DNA of 64,000 bases from an uncultured Tateyamaria sp. (GCF_947503045.1 NZ_CANNCF010000003.1:372001-436000), one strand, 5' to 3'; shown: positions 16,398 through 26,575, numbered from the stretch's first letter. Numbers and translations are program-made. Notes: a model not told the origin generated them from the sequence alone.

Positions 16398-16445
16398 AGT
16401 CTTCAGCAGGGTGCCAAAAACACGAAAGCGGGAAGGAAGAATTCG

Positions 16446-17111
16446 ATGGGTCGTTCAGTCCGGATGTTCGAAATAATCCAGTTGCTTCGCAATTCTGACC
16501 GGCCCTGCACGGCACAGAAGATCGCCGAGGATTTGGAAGTCACCAAGCGCACCGTTTACCGCGATATTGCCTCTCTTCAGGCGCTCAGGGTCCCAATCGA
16601 AGGCGAGGCCGGTGTCGGGTACATCATGCGCTCCGGCTTTGACCTTCCGCCAATCAACTTTGATGTGGAAGAGGCCGAGGCGATCACCGTCGGTTTGGCC
16701 ATGATCACCAGAACCGGGGACAAGGGGCTGAAACGCGCGGCCCGCAGTGCTGCGCAAAAACTGGCGGATGCGACACCGCTCAGCAGCACGTTGTTCGCGT
16801 CAAGCTATGGGGCGGAAGAGCCCAAATCCATCGATCTGTCCGATGTGCGCAGAGCGATCCGCGAGGAGCAAAAGCTGCGGATCACCTATCGCAGGGCCGA
16901 CGAGACCGAAAGCGAGCGCACAATTCTGCCAATTGCCATCGCCTACCACTCGGACGCTATCGTCCTTGCCGGGTGGTGCGAGTTGAGAAACGATTTCCGG
17001 CATTTTCGGCCCGACCGGATTTCATCCTATAGCGTATTGCCGGAAACGTTCCTGGGCGACGGAGATCGACTGCGCCAGGACTGGATCAAAAGCTATTCTG
17101 AATGGCTGTGA
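16446..17111 (+). CDS. YafY-type transcriptional regulator (HTH_11 plus WYL domain)
   Basis: The protein has 221 residues; GAAGGAAG precedes the ATG. The N-terminal winged helix-turn-helix (RMFEIIQLLRNSDRPCTAQK ... EVTKRTVYRDIASLQALRVPIEGEAG) is of the DeoR/HTH_11 type. The C-terminal half is a WYL-like ligand domain (AIREEQKLRITYRRADETES ... AWCELRNDFRHFRPDRI region). It is somewhat shorter than many WYL regulators but complete. It is divergent from the PEP-mutase/flavin-barrel pair and probably controls it. Confidence 0.87.
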   Translation: MGRSVRMFEIIQLLRNSDRPCTAQKIAEDLEVTKRTVYRDIASLQALRVPIEGEAGVGYIMRSGFDLPPINFDVEEAEAITVGLAMITRTGDKGLKRAARSAAQKLADATPLSSTLFASSYGAEEPKSIDLSDVRRAIREEQKLRITYRRADETESERTILPIAIAYHSDAIVLAGWCELRNDFRHFRPDRISSYSVLPETFLGDGDRLRQDWIKSYSEWL

Positions 17112-17178
17112 GCGTCGGCTGACCCCTGTTGGACAGCATGTCACCTCAGCGATGAGCTCTGGCAAAGCGGTGGCTTGC

Positions 17179-18360
17179 TCAGGGTTCGCGAAACGCCTCG
17201 CGCGACTTGTAAAGCGGCTTCAACAGGTACTGCAGCACCGTCTTCGACCCGGTATGCAGTTCCACCTCTGCCTGCATGCCCGGACGAATCGCGATGCTGC
17301 GTTGGCGCTCGGACAAATCAGACGTATCCACGCGCAGTGTCACCTTGTAATGCGGATCGCCATCCGCCTTGCGTTCGTCCTTGAACGTGTCTGCCGAGAT
17401 CAGTCGGACCTCACCCTTGAGTGAGCCGTAGATCGTATAGTCATAGGCGCTCAGCTTGATCGTCGCCTCCTGCCCTGCCCGGACACCTGCGATGTCCTTG
17501 GGGGACACGCGGGCTTCGACGAACAATTCTTCGTCCAGCGGTATGATTTGCAGGATTTCTTCACCCGGACGCACGACGCCGCCGATGGTGGTCACCGACA
17601 GGTTGTTCACCACGCCGCGCATCGGGCTGACCAGCACGGTGCGGTTCAACTGGTCCTGCGCCGCCTTCTGGTTCTGGCGCAGTGTGTTCAACTCTTTGAG
17701 CGTATCGGAATAGGCCTGCGCGCGTTCAAGCTCGGTCTGGGTCATGATCTCGTCCAGCTTGATGCGTGCATCGGCGTGGGCCTTGCGGGCGCGGGTCACT
17801 TCGATCAGCGCCACGATGTTGCGCTCCAGCAGGTCCTCAAGCAGGGCACGTTCCTTGGCCGCCTGATCCAGCACCCGCTGCGCGCCCTCGCGGCGGGACA
17901 GGAAATCGGTCTGACGGGCATTGAGCAGCGCGCGTTCGCTGGCGAGCAGGCCTTGCATATTCGCGCCCAACCCTTCGGGAACGTTGAAATCGAATTGCCC
18001 GGCCAGTTCCGCCTCAAGCCGCAGTTGGCGCACGGTCAGCGCGGTGATCTGGTTATTCAGATCATCCGCTTGGCTTTGGAACTGAGTGCTTTGCAGCCGC
18101 GCCAGCACGTCGCCGCGGTTGACGATGTCGCCCTCACCCACGGACAGCTCGGCCAGAATGCCGCCTTCGAGGTTCTGGATGATCTGCGGACGCGACGAGG
18201 AAATCATTTCGCCCTGCCCGCGCACGATCTCGTCCACATGGGCAAAGGCGGCCCAGAGGACAAACACCACCACAGCCACGCCGCACAGGTAAATGATGCG
18301 GGCCGGGCCATGCATGTCGGCCTCAAGCTGCGCACCCAGACTGGTCGGGGCCATGGTCAT
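17179..18360 (-). CDS. Type I secretion periplasmic adaptor (HlyD/LapC family)
   Basis: The protein has 393 residues. It has one N-terminal transmembrane helix (IIYLCGVAVVVFVLWAAFAHV), a biotinyl-lipoyl-like segment (RPQIIQNLEGGILAELSVGEGDIV), a long coiled coil (about 105-250) and a C-terminal beta region with GVVRPGEEILQIIPLDEELFVEARV. It bridges the ABC exporter and the TolC channel. The ATG overlaps the ABC gene stop (ATGA at 18360-18357). It is the last gene of the adhesin secretion operon. Confidence 0.92.
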   Translation of the reverse strand: MTMAPTSLGAQLEADMHGPARIIYLCGVAVVVFVLWAAFAHVDEIVRGQGEMISSSRPQIIQNLEGGILAELSVGEGDIVNRGDVLARLQSTQFQSQADDLNNQITALTVRQLRLEAELAGQFDFNVPEGLGANMQGLLASERALLNARQTDFLSRREGAQRVLDQAAKERALLEDLLERNIVALIEVTRARKAHADARIKLDEIMTQTELERAQAYSDTLKELNTLRQNQKAAQDQLNRTVLVSPMRGVVNNLSVTTIGGVVRPGEEILQIIPLDEELFVEARVSPKDIAGVRAGQEATIKLSAYDYTIYGSLKGEVRLISADTFKDERKADGDPHYKVTLRVDTSDLSERQRSIAIRPGMQAEVELHTGSKTVLQYLLKPLYKSREAFREP

Positions 18361-20597
18361 GCGATCTTGCCCTTCAGCGGGACGGGCGTGCCCAGATGGG
18401 CCAGCACCTTGTCCTGGGGTCCGTCAATGGTCATCCGTCCGTTTTGCAGGATCAGCGTGCGGTTGGTCAGGCGCAGGATCGGCACACGGTGGGTGGCGAT
18501 GATGGCGGTGCGCCCAGCCATCCAGGTTTCCAGTCGGCTGACCAATGTCGCCTCAAGCGTCTGATCCAGTGCCGCCGTCGGTTCATCCAGCAGGCAAATC
18601 CTGGGGTCCTGCAGCCACAGCCGCGCCCAGCCGATGGACTGGCGCTGGCCGATGGACAGGCCCTGCCCGCCGTCGAGAATTTCCAGATCGAGGCCCTTGT
18701 GGTGCTCCTTGACGAAGGGCCCAAGCCCCGCGAAATCGAGTGCGGCCATCAAACGGTTGTCGTCCCGTTCCAGCAGGGTGAGGTTCAGGTTGTCGCGCAG
18801 CGTGCCCGAAAACAGCCGCACGTCCTGTCCCAGATAGCCAATCAGGCGGCGCAGGTCGCGCGGCTCGATCTGGGCCATGTCGGTCCCGTCGATCAGCACG
18901 CGGCCCTTGGTGGGCGCATACACACCCGACAGCAGCTTGAGAAGCGAGGATTTGCCCGCCCCGTTTGCACCCATCACGGCGATCTTCTGGCCCGGCCTGA
19001 TTTGGACGGCCCCAATATCCAGCGTCGGTGCGCCGTCGTCTTCGTATTGGAACTGCACATCGCGCAGCTCAAAATGCCCCTCAAGCGCGTCGCGGCGCAG
19101 GTAGGTGCGGCCCGGCAGTGCGTCTTGTGGAGCCTCTGCGATGGCCTCAAGCCCATCAAGTGCCGCCTTAACGTTGCCCCAGCGCGCCATGGTGCCTGCC
19201 AGTTGGGTGAGCGGCGCAAGAGTGCGCGAGGTGAGAATGCCCACCGCGATGATCGATCCGACCGTGAACTGCCCGGCAAAGACCAGATATGTGCCCGCAA
19301 TCACGGCCGCCACATAGGTCATTTGCTGCACACCTTGCGACCAGAAGGTCAGGACCGAGGCAAGACGCCGCTGCTCGGACGATTTCATTGCGCTCAGCGT
19401 CGTCAGCTCCTGCCAAAGACGCATCACACGGTCCTCGGCGCGCTGGGTCTTGACCGTGTCGCGCTCAAATATCGCCTCGTGCAGCAGGCGAGAGGACTTG
19501 GCCGAGGCCCCTTGAGTGTCCTGCGTCAATTGCAGCATCCGTTTTTGCAGGAAGAAGCCGGGGATAACCATGAGTGCCCCACCAAGGATCAGCACCCAGA
19601 CGACCGGACCTGCGATGGACGCGACAAGCAGAAGAAAGACAAAGATAAACGGGATGTCAGCGATGGTGCCGATGGTCGAGGCGGTAAAGAATTCGCGTAC
19701 CGAGCCGAACTCGCGCATCGCCGAGAATGTCATCGACGGCGATTGCCCGCGCAGATCCGAGCGCATGCCCATCACCCTCTGCATCAGCAGGGTCAGCACG
19801 CTCAACTCGATCTGACGCCCTGCGCCATCCATCAACCGCGCACGTGCGATTTTCAAAAACGCCTCAAGCAACAGGGCAAGGCATGCGCCGACGGCCAGCA
19901 CCCAAAGCGTCGCCTCGGACTGGTGCGGGATTACACGGTCATAGACCTGCAGCGAAAACAGCGCCACGGACACGGCCAGCAGGTTGGCGACAAAGGACCC
20001 CAGAGCAATCTCGCCCAAGGCTTTGCGAAAGCGGTGGAATTCACCCCAGAACCAGTGCGGCGCGGCCCCCTTGGCCTGATGGGTTTCGGCCACGCGCGAC
20101 AGCGGCGCCTCGGCCCGCACCAGCAACCCGGCAAAGAAGGGGAGGAATTCCTTGACCGGCACATGGGCGCGGTTGTCGGTGCAAGTCTTGTCGTAGATGG
20201 TCAGCTCGCCGCGCGTGAGACCCAGCACCAGCACCACCTGCCCGCTGGTCATATAGGCGAGCGCAGGCCATTGATCCGTGCGCAGCCGGGTGACTTGCTG
20301 CACCTGCGCCACCAGCCCAGCGGCCTGCAATCCGGCGACAAGGGCCTGGGCCTCGACGTTGTCGCTGGCCCCGGGACGGGTCTGGGCGCGCAGGGTATCA
20401 AAGACGTCCCGCTGCGCAGTCGAGACCCCAAGCAACCCCGCATAGGCGACCGAAACATCCGCGCGCGCGCGCAGGCGGTCGTCAAAGTGGTTGGCATTGT
20501 CGGCTGGCTTGGTCTCGGGCGCCGTCACCGGGCCGGCACTGATCGTCGCGCCATTGCCGTTCTTGATCGTGAGGGTAAAGGGGCGCTTGGCGGTCAA
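18357..20597 (-). CDS. Type I secretion ABC exporter (LapB/HlyB-like)
   Basis: The protein has 746 residues from a TTG start at 20597-20595 that overlaps the TolC-family stop (TTGA) and follows GGAGAT. The N-terminal region (about 40-165) resembles a C39-peptidase-like domain without a catalytic cysteine, as in exporters of large RTX or Ig-repeat proteins. Then come six membrane helices (about 190-450) and the ATPase domain: Walker A GANGAGKS, signature LSIGQRQ, Walker B ICLLDEPTA and the switch THR. It exports the adhesin at 22066-25245 unprocessed in one step from the cytoplasm. Confidence 0.92.
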   Translation of the reverse strand: MTAKRPFTLTIKNGNGATISAGPVTAPETKPADNANHFDDRLRARADVSVAYAGLLGVSTAQRDVFDTLRAQTRPGASDNVEAQALVAGLQAAGLVAQVQQVTRLRTDQWPALAYMTSGQVVLVLGLTRGELTIYDKTCTDNRAHVPVKEFLPFFAGLLVRAEAPLSRVAETHQAKGAAPHWFWGEFHRFRKALGEIALGSFVANLLAVSVALFSLQVYDRVIPHQSEATLWVLAVGACLALLLEAFLKIARARLMDGAGRQIELSVLTLLMQRVMGMRSDLRGQSPSMTFSAMREFGSVREFFTASTIGTIADIPFIFVFLLLVASIAGPVVWVLILGGALMVIPGFFLQKRMLQLTQDTQGASAKSSRLLHEAIFERDTVKTQRAEDRVMRLWQELTTLSAMKSSEQRRLASVLTFWSQGVQQMTYVAAVIAGTYLVFAGQFTVGSIIAVGILTSRTLAPLTQLAGTMARWGNVKAALDGLEAIAEAPQDALPGRTYLRRDALEGHFELRDVQFQYEDDGAPTLDIGAVQIRPGQKIAVMGANGAGKSSLLKLLSGVYAPTKGRVLIDGTDMAQIEPRDLRRLIGYLGQDVRLFSGTLRDNLNLTLLERDDNRLMAALDFAGLGPFVKEHHKGLDLEILDGGQGLSIGQRQSIGWARLWLQDPRICLLDEPTAALDQTLEATLVSRLETWMAGRTAIIATHRVPILRLTNRTLILQNGRMTIDGPQDKVLAHLGTPVPLKGKIA

Positions 20598-21928
20598 ATC
20601 TGATCTCCGTCCACAAGCACGCCCTGTACGCGCGCCAGTTCGATTTGCAGGCGCAGGGCCTCGTATTTGAGGGCCACCTCACTGGTTTGGCGGGCGGCAA
20701 AGGTCTCGTAAACGCCAACCACATCCATCACCGGGCGGCGTCCGGCCTCGTATTGGGCGCGGAACAGATCAAGGTTGGCCTTGGCCTGCGCGGTCAGTCC
20801 GCGGGCCTCACCGGCTTGGCGGGCTTTGGCGGCAACCTGTCCTTCGAGCTTGCGCAAGGTGCGGTTGGCATCTTCATTGGCTTGGGCCACACGGCGGCCG
20901 GCAGCCTCGCGCGCGGCCTCGATGGCACGCAGGCGCGCCGGTGTACCAACACCTAGGGCCGTGCCCCCTGCGGTAATCCCGGCACCACTGTTCTCACCCA
21001 ACGCGCCCTGCGCGCTGATCCCCGGCAGCTGGCTGGCGCGGTCGATCTGGGCCTGCGCGATGTCGCGCTCTTTTTCCGCCTCGGCTCGTGTCACGGCAAG
21101 CGGTTGCGCGGCAGAGGCGCTGATGCTCAATCCTTCCAGCCCGCGCACATCGTTTTGTGGGGCGATGGACATCGCGTTCAACTCGGCCAATGCGGTCGCC
21201 GCCGCCTCGTCGCTTGCTGCAATCGAGGCGCGGATTTCAGACAGTTTCTGGCGGATCACGTTGAGGTCAGACATGTCGCTGACCCCACCCCGGACCCGCT
21301 CGGACATGATGTATTCGAAATGCTCCATCTCGCGCAGTGTGGCGCGGTGCAAATGGGCGGCCTCGCGCCCCTCGGCGGCGGTGAGATAGAGGTCGAGCCC
21401 GGTTGCCACGCGGTCATTGGTGTCCTCGGCCAATGCAACAGCGGCGACCTCGACATCGGCCTTGGCAAAGGCGCGCTCGCCCTTTTTGCGGCCATTGTCA
21501 AAGATCACCTGATCCACAACGATCTGGCTGATGATGTCACCCAGCGAGTTGAGGCTGACGCGCGGACCAATCGTGGGCAGCCAGTTTTTCGACGCGGCAG
21601 AGGCGCGCAGGCGGGCGGCGCGCAATTCGGTTTCCGCAGCGCGCGCGTTGGCGGCCAGAACGCCGGTTGTCACGCGCTCATAGGCACTGCCCGAGGGCAA
21701 AACAGAGGCGCGGTTCAACAGCCCCTGCAGCACCACGCTATCGCTGTTCAGCTTTTCGTCGTTCTTTGTCGGAGTCTGGAGCAGCGCGGCACTGGGCTGC
21801 GCGGTTGTCACATTCGCGCCCGTGTTCATTCGCGAAACGAATGGCACGCCGCCCGTGCTGCCCATGCACCCTGCCTGCAAGCTTGCCGCGACACACACTG
21901 TCGCCAACTTGATACCACCTTGCCTCAT
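20594..21928 (-). CDS. TolC-family outer-membrane channel protein (lipoprotein)
   Basis: The protein has 444 residues. It has a short signal peptide ending in a lipobox (LQAGC, Cys about 21), then the repeated helical hairpins of TolC/LapE proteins (AAETELRAARLRASAASKNW, VEVAAVALAEDTNDRVATGLDLYL, AQYEAGRRPVMDVVGVYETFA). It is the outer-membrane exit duct of this type I system. It follows the adhesin gene by 137 bases and overlaps the ABC gene, so tolC-abc-hlyD form a tight unit that can be read through from, or independently of, the adhesin. Confidence 0.9.
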   Translation of the reverse strand: MRQGGIKLATVCVAASLQAGCMGSTGGVPFVSRMNTGANVTTAQPSAALLQTPTKNDEKLNSDSVVLQGLLNRASVLPSGSAYERVTTGVLAANARAAETELRAARLRASAASKNWLPTIGPRVSLNSLGDIISQIVVDQVIFDNGRKKGERAFAKADVEVAAVALAEDTNDRVATGLDLYLTAAEGREAAHLHRATLREMEHFEYIMSERVRGGVSDMSDLNVIRQKLSEIRASIAASDEAAATALAELNAMSIAPQNDVRGLEGLSISASAAQPLAVTRAEAEKERDIAQAQIDRASQLPGISAQGALGENSGAGITAGGTALGVGTPARLRAIEAAREAAGRRVAQANEDANRTLRKLEGQVAAKARQAGEARGLTAQAKANLDLFRAQYEAGRRPVMDVVGVYETFAARQTSEVALKYEALRLQIELARVQGVLVDGDQI

Positions 21929-22065
21929 AGTCCGGTCCCGTTTCGGGTTTTTATCGTTGTGAGGGTGGGCGCGGTTGCGGAGATCCGGTCCGCGCCTCTT
22001 GTCTTTCTGGAATGCTCGATTTTTTGTTTTTGTTGGTCTTGCCCAGTGATAATTTCGTTTGTTTC

Positions 22066-25000
22066 TTAAGCGATAGCCGTGTTGACCGTGATATCATCGT
22101 CCAAGATGACAGTGCCTTCGGCGCCCAGCGAATAGACGTCATAGGTCTGTGCGTCGATGTTCACGCTGCCGGTGCGGCTGGCCCCGGCGATGGTCACCGT
22201 GTCGTCCGCCCCGCCATGGATAGTCAGCGTGTTGGTCGCATCCGACAGCCCCAAAAGCTGCGCCTCGGTGATGGTCAGGTTGGCCTCTTCCGCGAATTGC
22301 AGCTCGACCGCCTCGATCTGGTAGTTGCCGAGCGCCGGGTTGGACAAATCAATCGCGCTGTTGGCACTTTCGTCGTCCAGAACCACGTAGGTGCCATTGG
22401 TGTTTCCTGCTGCATCGGTCGAATTCACGATCAGATGCGATCCGTCGGGCACGTTGCTTGCGAACTGGAAGTTCGTCTCGTTCAGCACATCGATGTCGAC
22501 TTGCGTGGCCGCCACATCGCTGATCGTGCCGTTGGAGTTGACCTGTGCCACGCTCAGATCGCCATCGCTTTGCTCGGTCGAAATGCCGCGGATGCCGTCC
22601 CCTGCGCGGGTGTAGCTGGCGATAACGGGGCCGTCGGGGGCCTCGGTGTCGATGGCCAGCGTGTCGCTGATCGTGTCGGTGTTGCCAACGGAATCCGTGG
22701 CCATGACCGTAATCGCCGCATCGTAGGTGCCCGCCGGAATGGCCGAGGGCGGAATGGCCAGCGACCAGTTGCCCTGCGCATCCACCACGGCTGCCAGCAC
22801 GGTGCCATTGAAATCGACCATGACGGTCGATCCGGCCTCAACCTGACCACCGAGCGAGATGCCGCCGCGCGCTTCGGCGCCGCTGATCACGTCATCGGAT
22901 GTCACGGTGTCCTGAATGCTCAACTCGTTGACCAGCGTGTCGACCCGCACGGTGTCACTGACCGAAGCCACGTTGCCCGCCAGATCCGTGGCCGTGACGC
23001 TGACATCGGTGGTGTATTCGCCCAAGGGCACTTGCGCCGGTGTGAAGGGTGCGTGCCAGTTGCCTTGCGCATCCACGATGGCCTGCACGGTATGCGCGCC
23101 CATGGTGACCAGAACGGTCGATCCGGGCTCGGTTGTGCCGGTCAGCACGACACCGTCGGATTGTTCGACCGCGTTGATGACGTTGTCGCCCTCGATAGCA
23201 TCCGCAGAAAGGGACAGGTTGTCCACCCGCGTGTCCACCTGCACCGTGTCGCTGGCTGTGGCCGTGTTGCCAGCCGCATCCGTGGTGGTGGCCGAAATTT
23301 GCGCCTGATAGGTGCCTTCGGGGATTTCATTGGCGGCAAAGAAGGCCTGCCAGACGCCCGCCCCATTGGCCACGGCCTGATGGGTGACGCCGTTCATCGT
23401 GACGCTGACAAGCGCGCCGGGATCGGAGTTGCCGCTGAGCACAACACCATCGCTGGCTTCGACCCCGTTGACGACGTCATCGCCCTCGATCGGGCCTGCG
23501 ATGGTCAGGATGCTCGCTTCGGTGTCGACATCCACGGCCTGATTGATGCTGCGCGTGTTGCCCGCGGCGTCCGTCGCAGTGGCTGTCACTTGCGTCGAAT
23601 AGGTGCCCGGAGTGATCGCAGCGCTCGAGAAGGTCGCGGTCCAGGACCCGTTGGCGGCGACCACGGCAGTGGTGACCGCGTCGCCCATCGTGACCACAAC
23701 GGTTGAGCCCGGCTCGGTGAGGCCTGTCACAACAAGGCCCGAGGCGGCCTCGGCGGCGTTGATCACACCGTCCGCTCCGCCCGAGGTCGAGGTGAATTGC
23801 AACGTGTTTACAAGGGTATCGACCGTCACGGTGCCGCTCGCGGACGAGCTGTTGCCCGCCGGATCGGTTGCAACGGCGGTGACCGTCACTTCGGTCTCGC
23901 CGGATGGAATGGCCGATGGCGGGAATGTCGCCGTCCAGCCGCCCGAGCCGTCCACTGTTGCGGGCTGTGTGACGCCGTTGAAGGTCACCTCAACCGTTGA
24001 TCCGGGCTGTGCACTGCCGGTCAGGGTGACCCCGTCTGCAGCCTCTTCGGCGTTGATCACGCCGTCGCCTTCGACCGTGGCCGTTACAAGGGACAGTTCC
24101 GCGATGGTATCGACCACCAGAACATCCGTGACCGTAGTGGTGTTGCCAAAGGAATCCGTGGCGACAATGGTCACATCCGACGAATATTCGCCCTCGGCCA
24201 GTGTGCCGGACTGCCATGTGGCCGTCCAAGTGCCGGTTTCCGACACCGTCACATTGCGCGTGACACCTGCGATGGTGATGGCAAGCGCAGCTCCAGCCTC
24301 GCCCGTGCCGGTCAGCGTCACGCCGTCCGACAGCTCTGCCCCGTTCACCACGTGGCCCGTACTTTCCACGCCCGTGGTCACAGCGACATCAGGGCCGGTT
24401 GTGTCGATGACAAAGACAGGGCCGGCAAGGGTTGTTTCGCCGCCGCCACCATGGGTGAAGACCACGCTTGTTTCCGCTGTGCCATCCGCGGGGAAGGTCG
24501 ACCCCTCGTATGTCACGGACCATGCGCCGTTTTCGTCGATGGTTGTGCTCTGAACGGACCCGCCTGCAGTGACCTCGACTGTATCGCCGGGTTCGCCCGT
24601 GCCCGAGACGACAAAGACATGGGTCGTCGTATCGTCACCGCCAATTTCGGTGGTTGTGCCCACATTGTCCACGGTCGGGGCTGCGGGTCCTGCAGGGGCG
24701 TCGCCGCCCTCGCCACCGCCGCCACCGCCGCCCAGCAGGGCCGCGCCGCCAACGGCTGCCGCAGCCGCGGCTGCCCCGCCGCCACCAAGGGCGCCAAGAC
24801 CGCCCAGCAGGCCCGCCGCAAGGCTGCTCACCTCTTCCTCCTCGCCGACGCCGACAGCCGCAACTTCGGTCCGGCCCAGATAGATCAGATCGTCCGACGG
24901 GCTCCACTTGCCCCACTGCTCGGTTGGTCCGTATTGCGCGAACAATGCGCCATCGGATGTTTCGACAAACACAACCTCGTTCAGATAGCCATCCGCCGAG

Positions 25001-25245
25001 ATGAACAGCCGGTTTGTCGGACCCGCATCGTTGAAATAGTTCTCAAGAGTGATCGTGCGGCCATCGACCAGAGTGATGATCAGGTCATCACCGTTGCGCT
25101 GCTGACCGGCTAGGTCGATCTGCCTCAGATTAAAGGAAACTTCCTGCCCACTTGTCAGCGCCACCGTTGTGTCCTGATCGACAGGAACATTTCCACGCTG
25201 CAAAGCGCCCGCACCATCGCGGACAACGAAATCAATCGCTTTCAT
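22066..25245 (-). CDS. Large type I-secreted adhesin, BapA-prefix-like N terminus with Ig-like repeats
   Basis: The protein has 1059 residues. Residues 1-130 resemble the BapA prefix domain (KAIDFVVRDGAGALQRG ... DDLIITLVDGRTITLENYF). Residues 137-190 are acidic, then a Gly/Ala-rich run (LAAGLLGGLGALGGGG and onward). About seven bacterial Ig-like domains of about 95-100 residues follow (about 190-870), each built on DGVINAxEAxDGVxLTG, TEPGSTVxVTM, GxWTATF, ATDxAGN and VDT. The C terminus (LTITEAQLLGLSDATNTLTI ... TYDVYSLGAEGTVILDDDI) is the signal typical of type I-secreted proteins. No RTX nonapeptides are seen. It heads the secretion operon. A role in cell-surface attachment or biofilm is inferred from the family. 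Confidence 0.88.
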   Translation of the reverse strand: MKAIDFVVRDGAGALQRGNVPVDQDTTVALTSGQEVSFNLRQIDLAGQQRNGDDLIITLVDGRTITLENYFNDAGPTNRLFISADGYLNEVVFVETSDGALFAQYGPTEQWGKWSPSDDLIYLGRTEVAAVGVGEEEEVSSLAAGLLGGLGALGGGGAAAAAAAVGGAALLGGGGGGGEGGDAPAGPAAPTVDNVGTTTEIGGDDTTTHVFVVSGTGEPGDTVEVTAGGSVQSTTIDENGAWSVTYEGSTFPADGTAETSVVFTHGGGGETTLAGPVFVIDTTGPDVAVTTGVESTGHVVNGAELSDGVTLTGTGEAGAALAITIAGVTRNVTVSETGTWTATWQSGTLAEGEYSSDVTIVATDSFGNTTTVTDVLVVDTIAELSLVTATVEGDGVINAEEAADGVTLTGSAQPGSTVEVTFNGVTQPATVDGSGGWTATFPPSAIPSGETEVTVTAVATDPAGNSSSASGTVTVDTLVNTLQFTSTSGGADGVINAAEAASGLVVTGLTEPGSTVVVTMGDAVTTAVVAANGSWTATFSSAAITPGTYSTQVTATATDAAGNTRSINQAVDVDTEASILTIAGPIEGDDVVNGVEASDGVVLSGNSDPGALVSVTMNGVTHQAVANGAGVWQAFFAANEIPEGTYQAQISATTTDAAGNTATASDTVQVDTRVDNLSLSADAIEGDNVINAVEQSDGVVLTGTTEPGSTVLVTMGAHTVQAIVDAQGNWHAPFTPAQVPLGEYTTDVSVTATDLAGNVASVSDTVRVDTLVNELSIQDTVTSDDVISGAEARGGISLGGQVEAGSTVMVDFNGTVLAAVVDAQGNWSLAIPPSAIPAGTYDAAITVMATDSVGNTDTISDTLAIDTEAPDGPVIASYTRAGDGIRGISTEQSDGDLSVAQVNSNGTISDVAATQVDIDVLNETNFQFASNVPDGSHLIVNSTDAAGNTNGTYVVLDDESANSAIDLSNPALGNYQIEAVELQFAEEANLTITEAQLLGLSDATNTLTIHGGADDTVTIAGASRTGSVNIDAQTYDVYSLGAEGTVILDDDITVNTAIA

Positions 25246-25474
25246 ACCAACACCACTCTCGCCTCTGGCCGCGTTTCGCGATCCAATGTTTTACGTGCGG
25301 CCAGCATTATTCGCCGTGCTCACACAATTTTCTTGGCTACTTCATAGCGGAATCGCGAATCAAGGGATAGAGTCTTTTTGACCTCGGGTCACAATTTAGC
25401 GCGTCTCCGGGTAGATGTTGTGGCGATTGAGACTCGTTTCGCCTTGTAGACCCGGACAAACAGAGGATTTGGCC

Positions 25475-26575
25475 ATGGAAAAGACCGACGATATCCTGTC
25501 CCTCTGGCAGGCTGGTGTGCGGGCCGTGCGAGGTGATGTGGCTGTCGCCCGTGCGATTGCGGATGGTCTTGTGCCCAGACCGGACCGTATCGTCGCGGTG
25601 GGCAAGGCGGCCGTGGCCATGGCCCAACCTGCGTGCGAGGCGTGGCCGGATGTCCCGTGCCTTATTGTCACCAAATATGACCATGCCGAAGGCGCCCCAT
25701 CCCACGCCCGGGTGCATGAGGCCGCCCACCCTGTGCCGGACGCCGCCTCGCTCACGGCAGGGTTGACCTTGCAGGCAGAGATCGCGGACTGCGCTGCGGA
25801 CACCCATCTGCTGATGCTGGTCTCGGGTGGCGCCTCCGCCTTGGCCGAAGTGCCTGCAGACGGTCTGAGCCTGCAGGATGTGATGGGCAGCACCGACGCG
25901 CTGCTGGCCTCAGGTGCAACGATTGCCGCCATGAACCTGCACCGCGCGTCACGCTCGCAGATCAAGGGGGGCAAGCTGCTGGCCGGATTTGGCGGTGCGC
26001 GGGTCACGACGCTCGCCCTGTCGGACGTCGAAGGGGATGCGCTGGCCACCATTGGGTCGGGCATCGCGGATGCGCCCGCCGACTGCCCCTTTGACTTTCA
26101 CCCGCATATCGTCGCCAGCAACACCATCGCGCGCGACGCGGTGGCAGCGGCCAGCACCCTGCCCGTCACCCAGAACGCCGAAACGCTCTATGGCGAGCTT
26201 TCTGAACTGATCCCCATACTACGCGCGCAACTGCTTTCAGCCCCTGCAGGCCTGATGGTGCTGGGCGGCGAGCCGGTGGTGATCCTGCCCCCCGACCCCG
26301 GCAAGGGCGGGCGCAATATGGCGCTGGCCCTGACCCTCGCGCGCGAGATCGCAGGAACGACAGGTCTGCGCATTCTGGTGGCAGGCACCGATGGCACCGA
26401 CGGGCCCACGGATGCGGCGGGCGCGCTGATCGATGGCACAACATGGGACGACAGCGCCGCCGATGCTCTGGCCCGCGCGGACGCCTACCCATGGCTCAAG
26501 GCACGCGGTGCATTGGTCACAACCGGCCCGACGGGTACGAATGTCGCCGACCTGCTGATCGCGATCAAGGACTGA
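25475..26575 (+). CDS. Glycerate 2-kinase, MOFRL/TtuD family
   Basis: The protein has 366 residues from the ATG at 25475 (AGAGGA upstream). The family motifs are in order: RIVAVGKAAVAMAQ, LVSGGASALAEVPADGLSL, NLHRASRSQIKGGKLL, LSDVEGDALATIGSG, LGGEPVVIL with GGRNMALAL, and the MOFRL stretch AGTDGTDGPTDAAGALIDG. It phosphorylates D-glycerate to 2-phosphoglycerate, feeding serine-cycle, tartrate or photorespiratory-type carbon to glycolysis. It is slightly shorter than typical members (about 420), with a compact N terminus. The gene stands alone: divergent from the adhesin operon and 46 bases before the CocE-like gene. Confidence 0.88.
   Translation: MEKTDDILSLWQAGVRAVRGDVAVARAIADGLVPRPDRIVAVGKAAVAMAQPACEAWPDVPCLIVTKYDHAEGAPSHARVHEAAHPVPDAASLTAGLTLQAEIADCAADTHLLMLVSGGASALAEVPADGLSLQDVMGSTDALLASGATIAAMNLHRASRSQIKGGKLLAGFGGARVTTLALSDVEGDALATIGSGIADAPADCPFDFHPHIVASNTIARDAVAAASTLPVTQNAETLYGELSELIPILRAQLLSAPAGLMVLGGEPVVILPPDPGKGGRNMALALTLAREIAGTTGLRILVAGTDGTDGPTDAAGALIDGTTWDDSAADALARADAYPWLKARGALVTTGPTGTNVADLLIAIKD

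Noticed and set aside
22066-25245. Regular DNA-level repeats that could suggest a CRISPR or satellite array
   Set aside because: They encode the ~97-residue Ig-like domains of the adhesin, keep one open frame and diverge at third positions.
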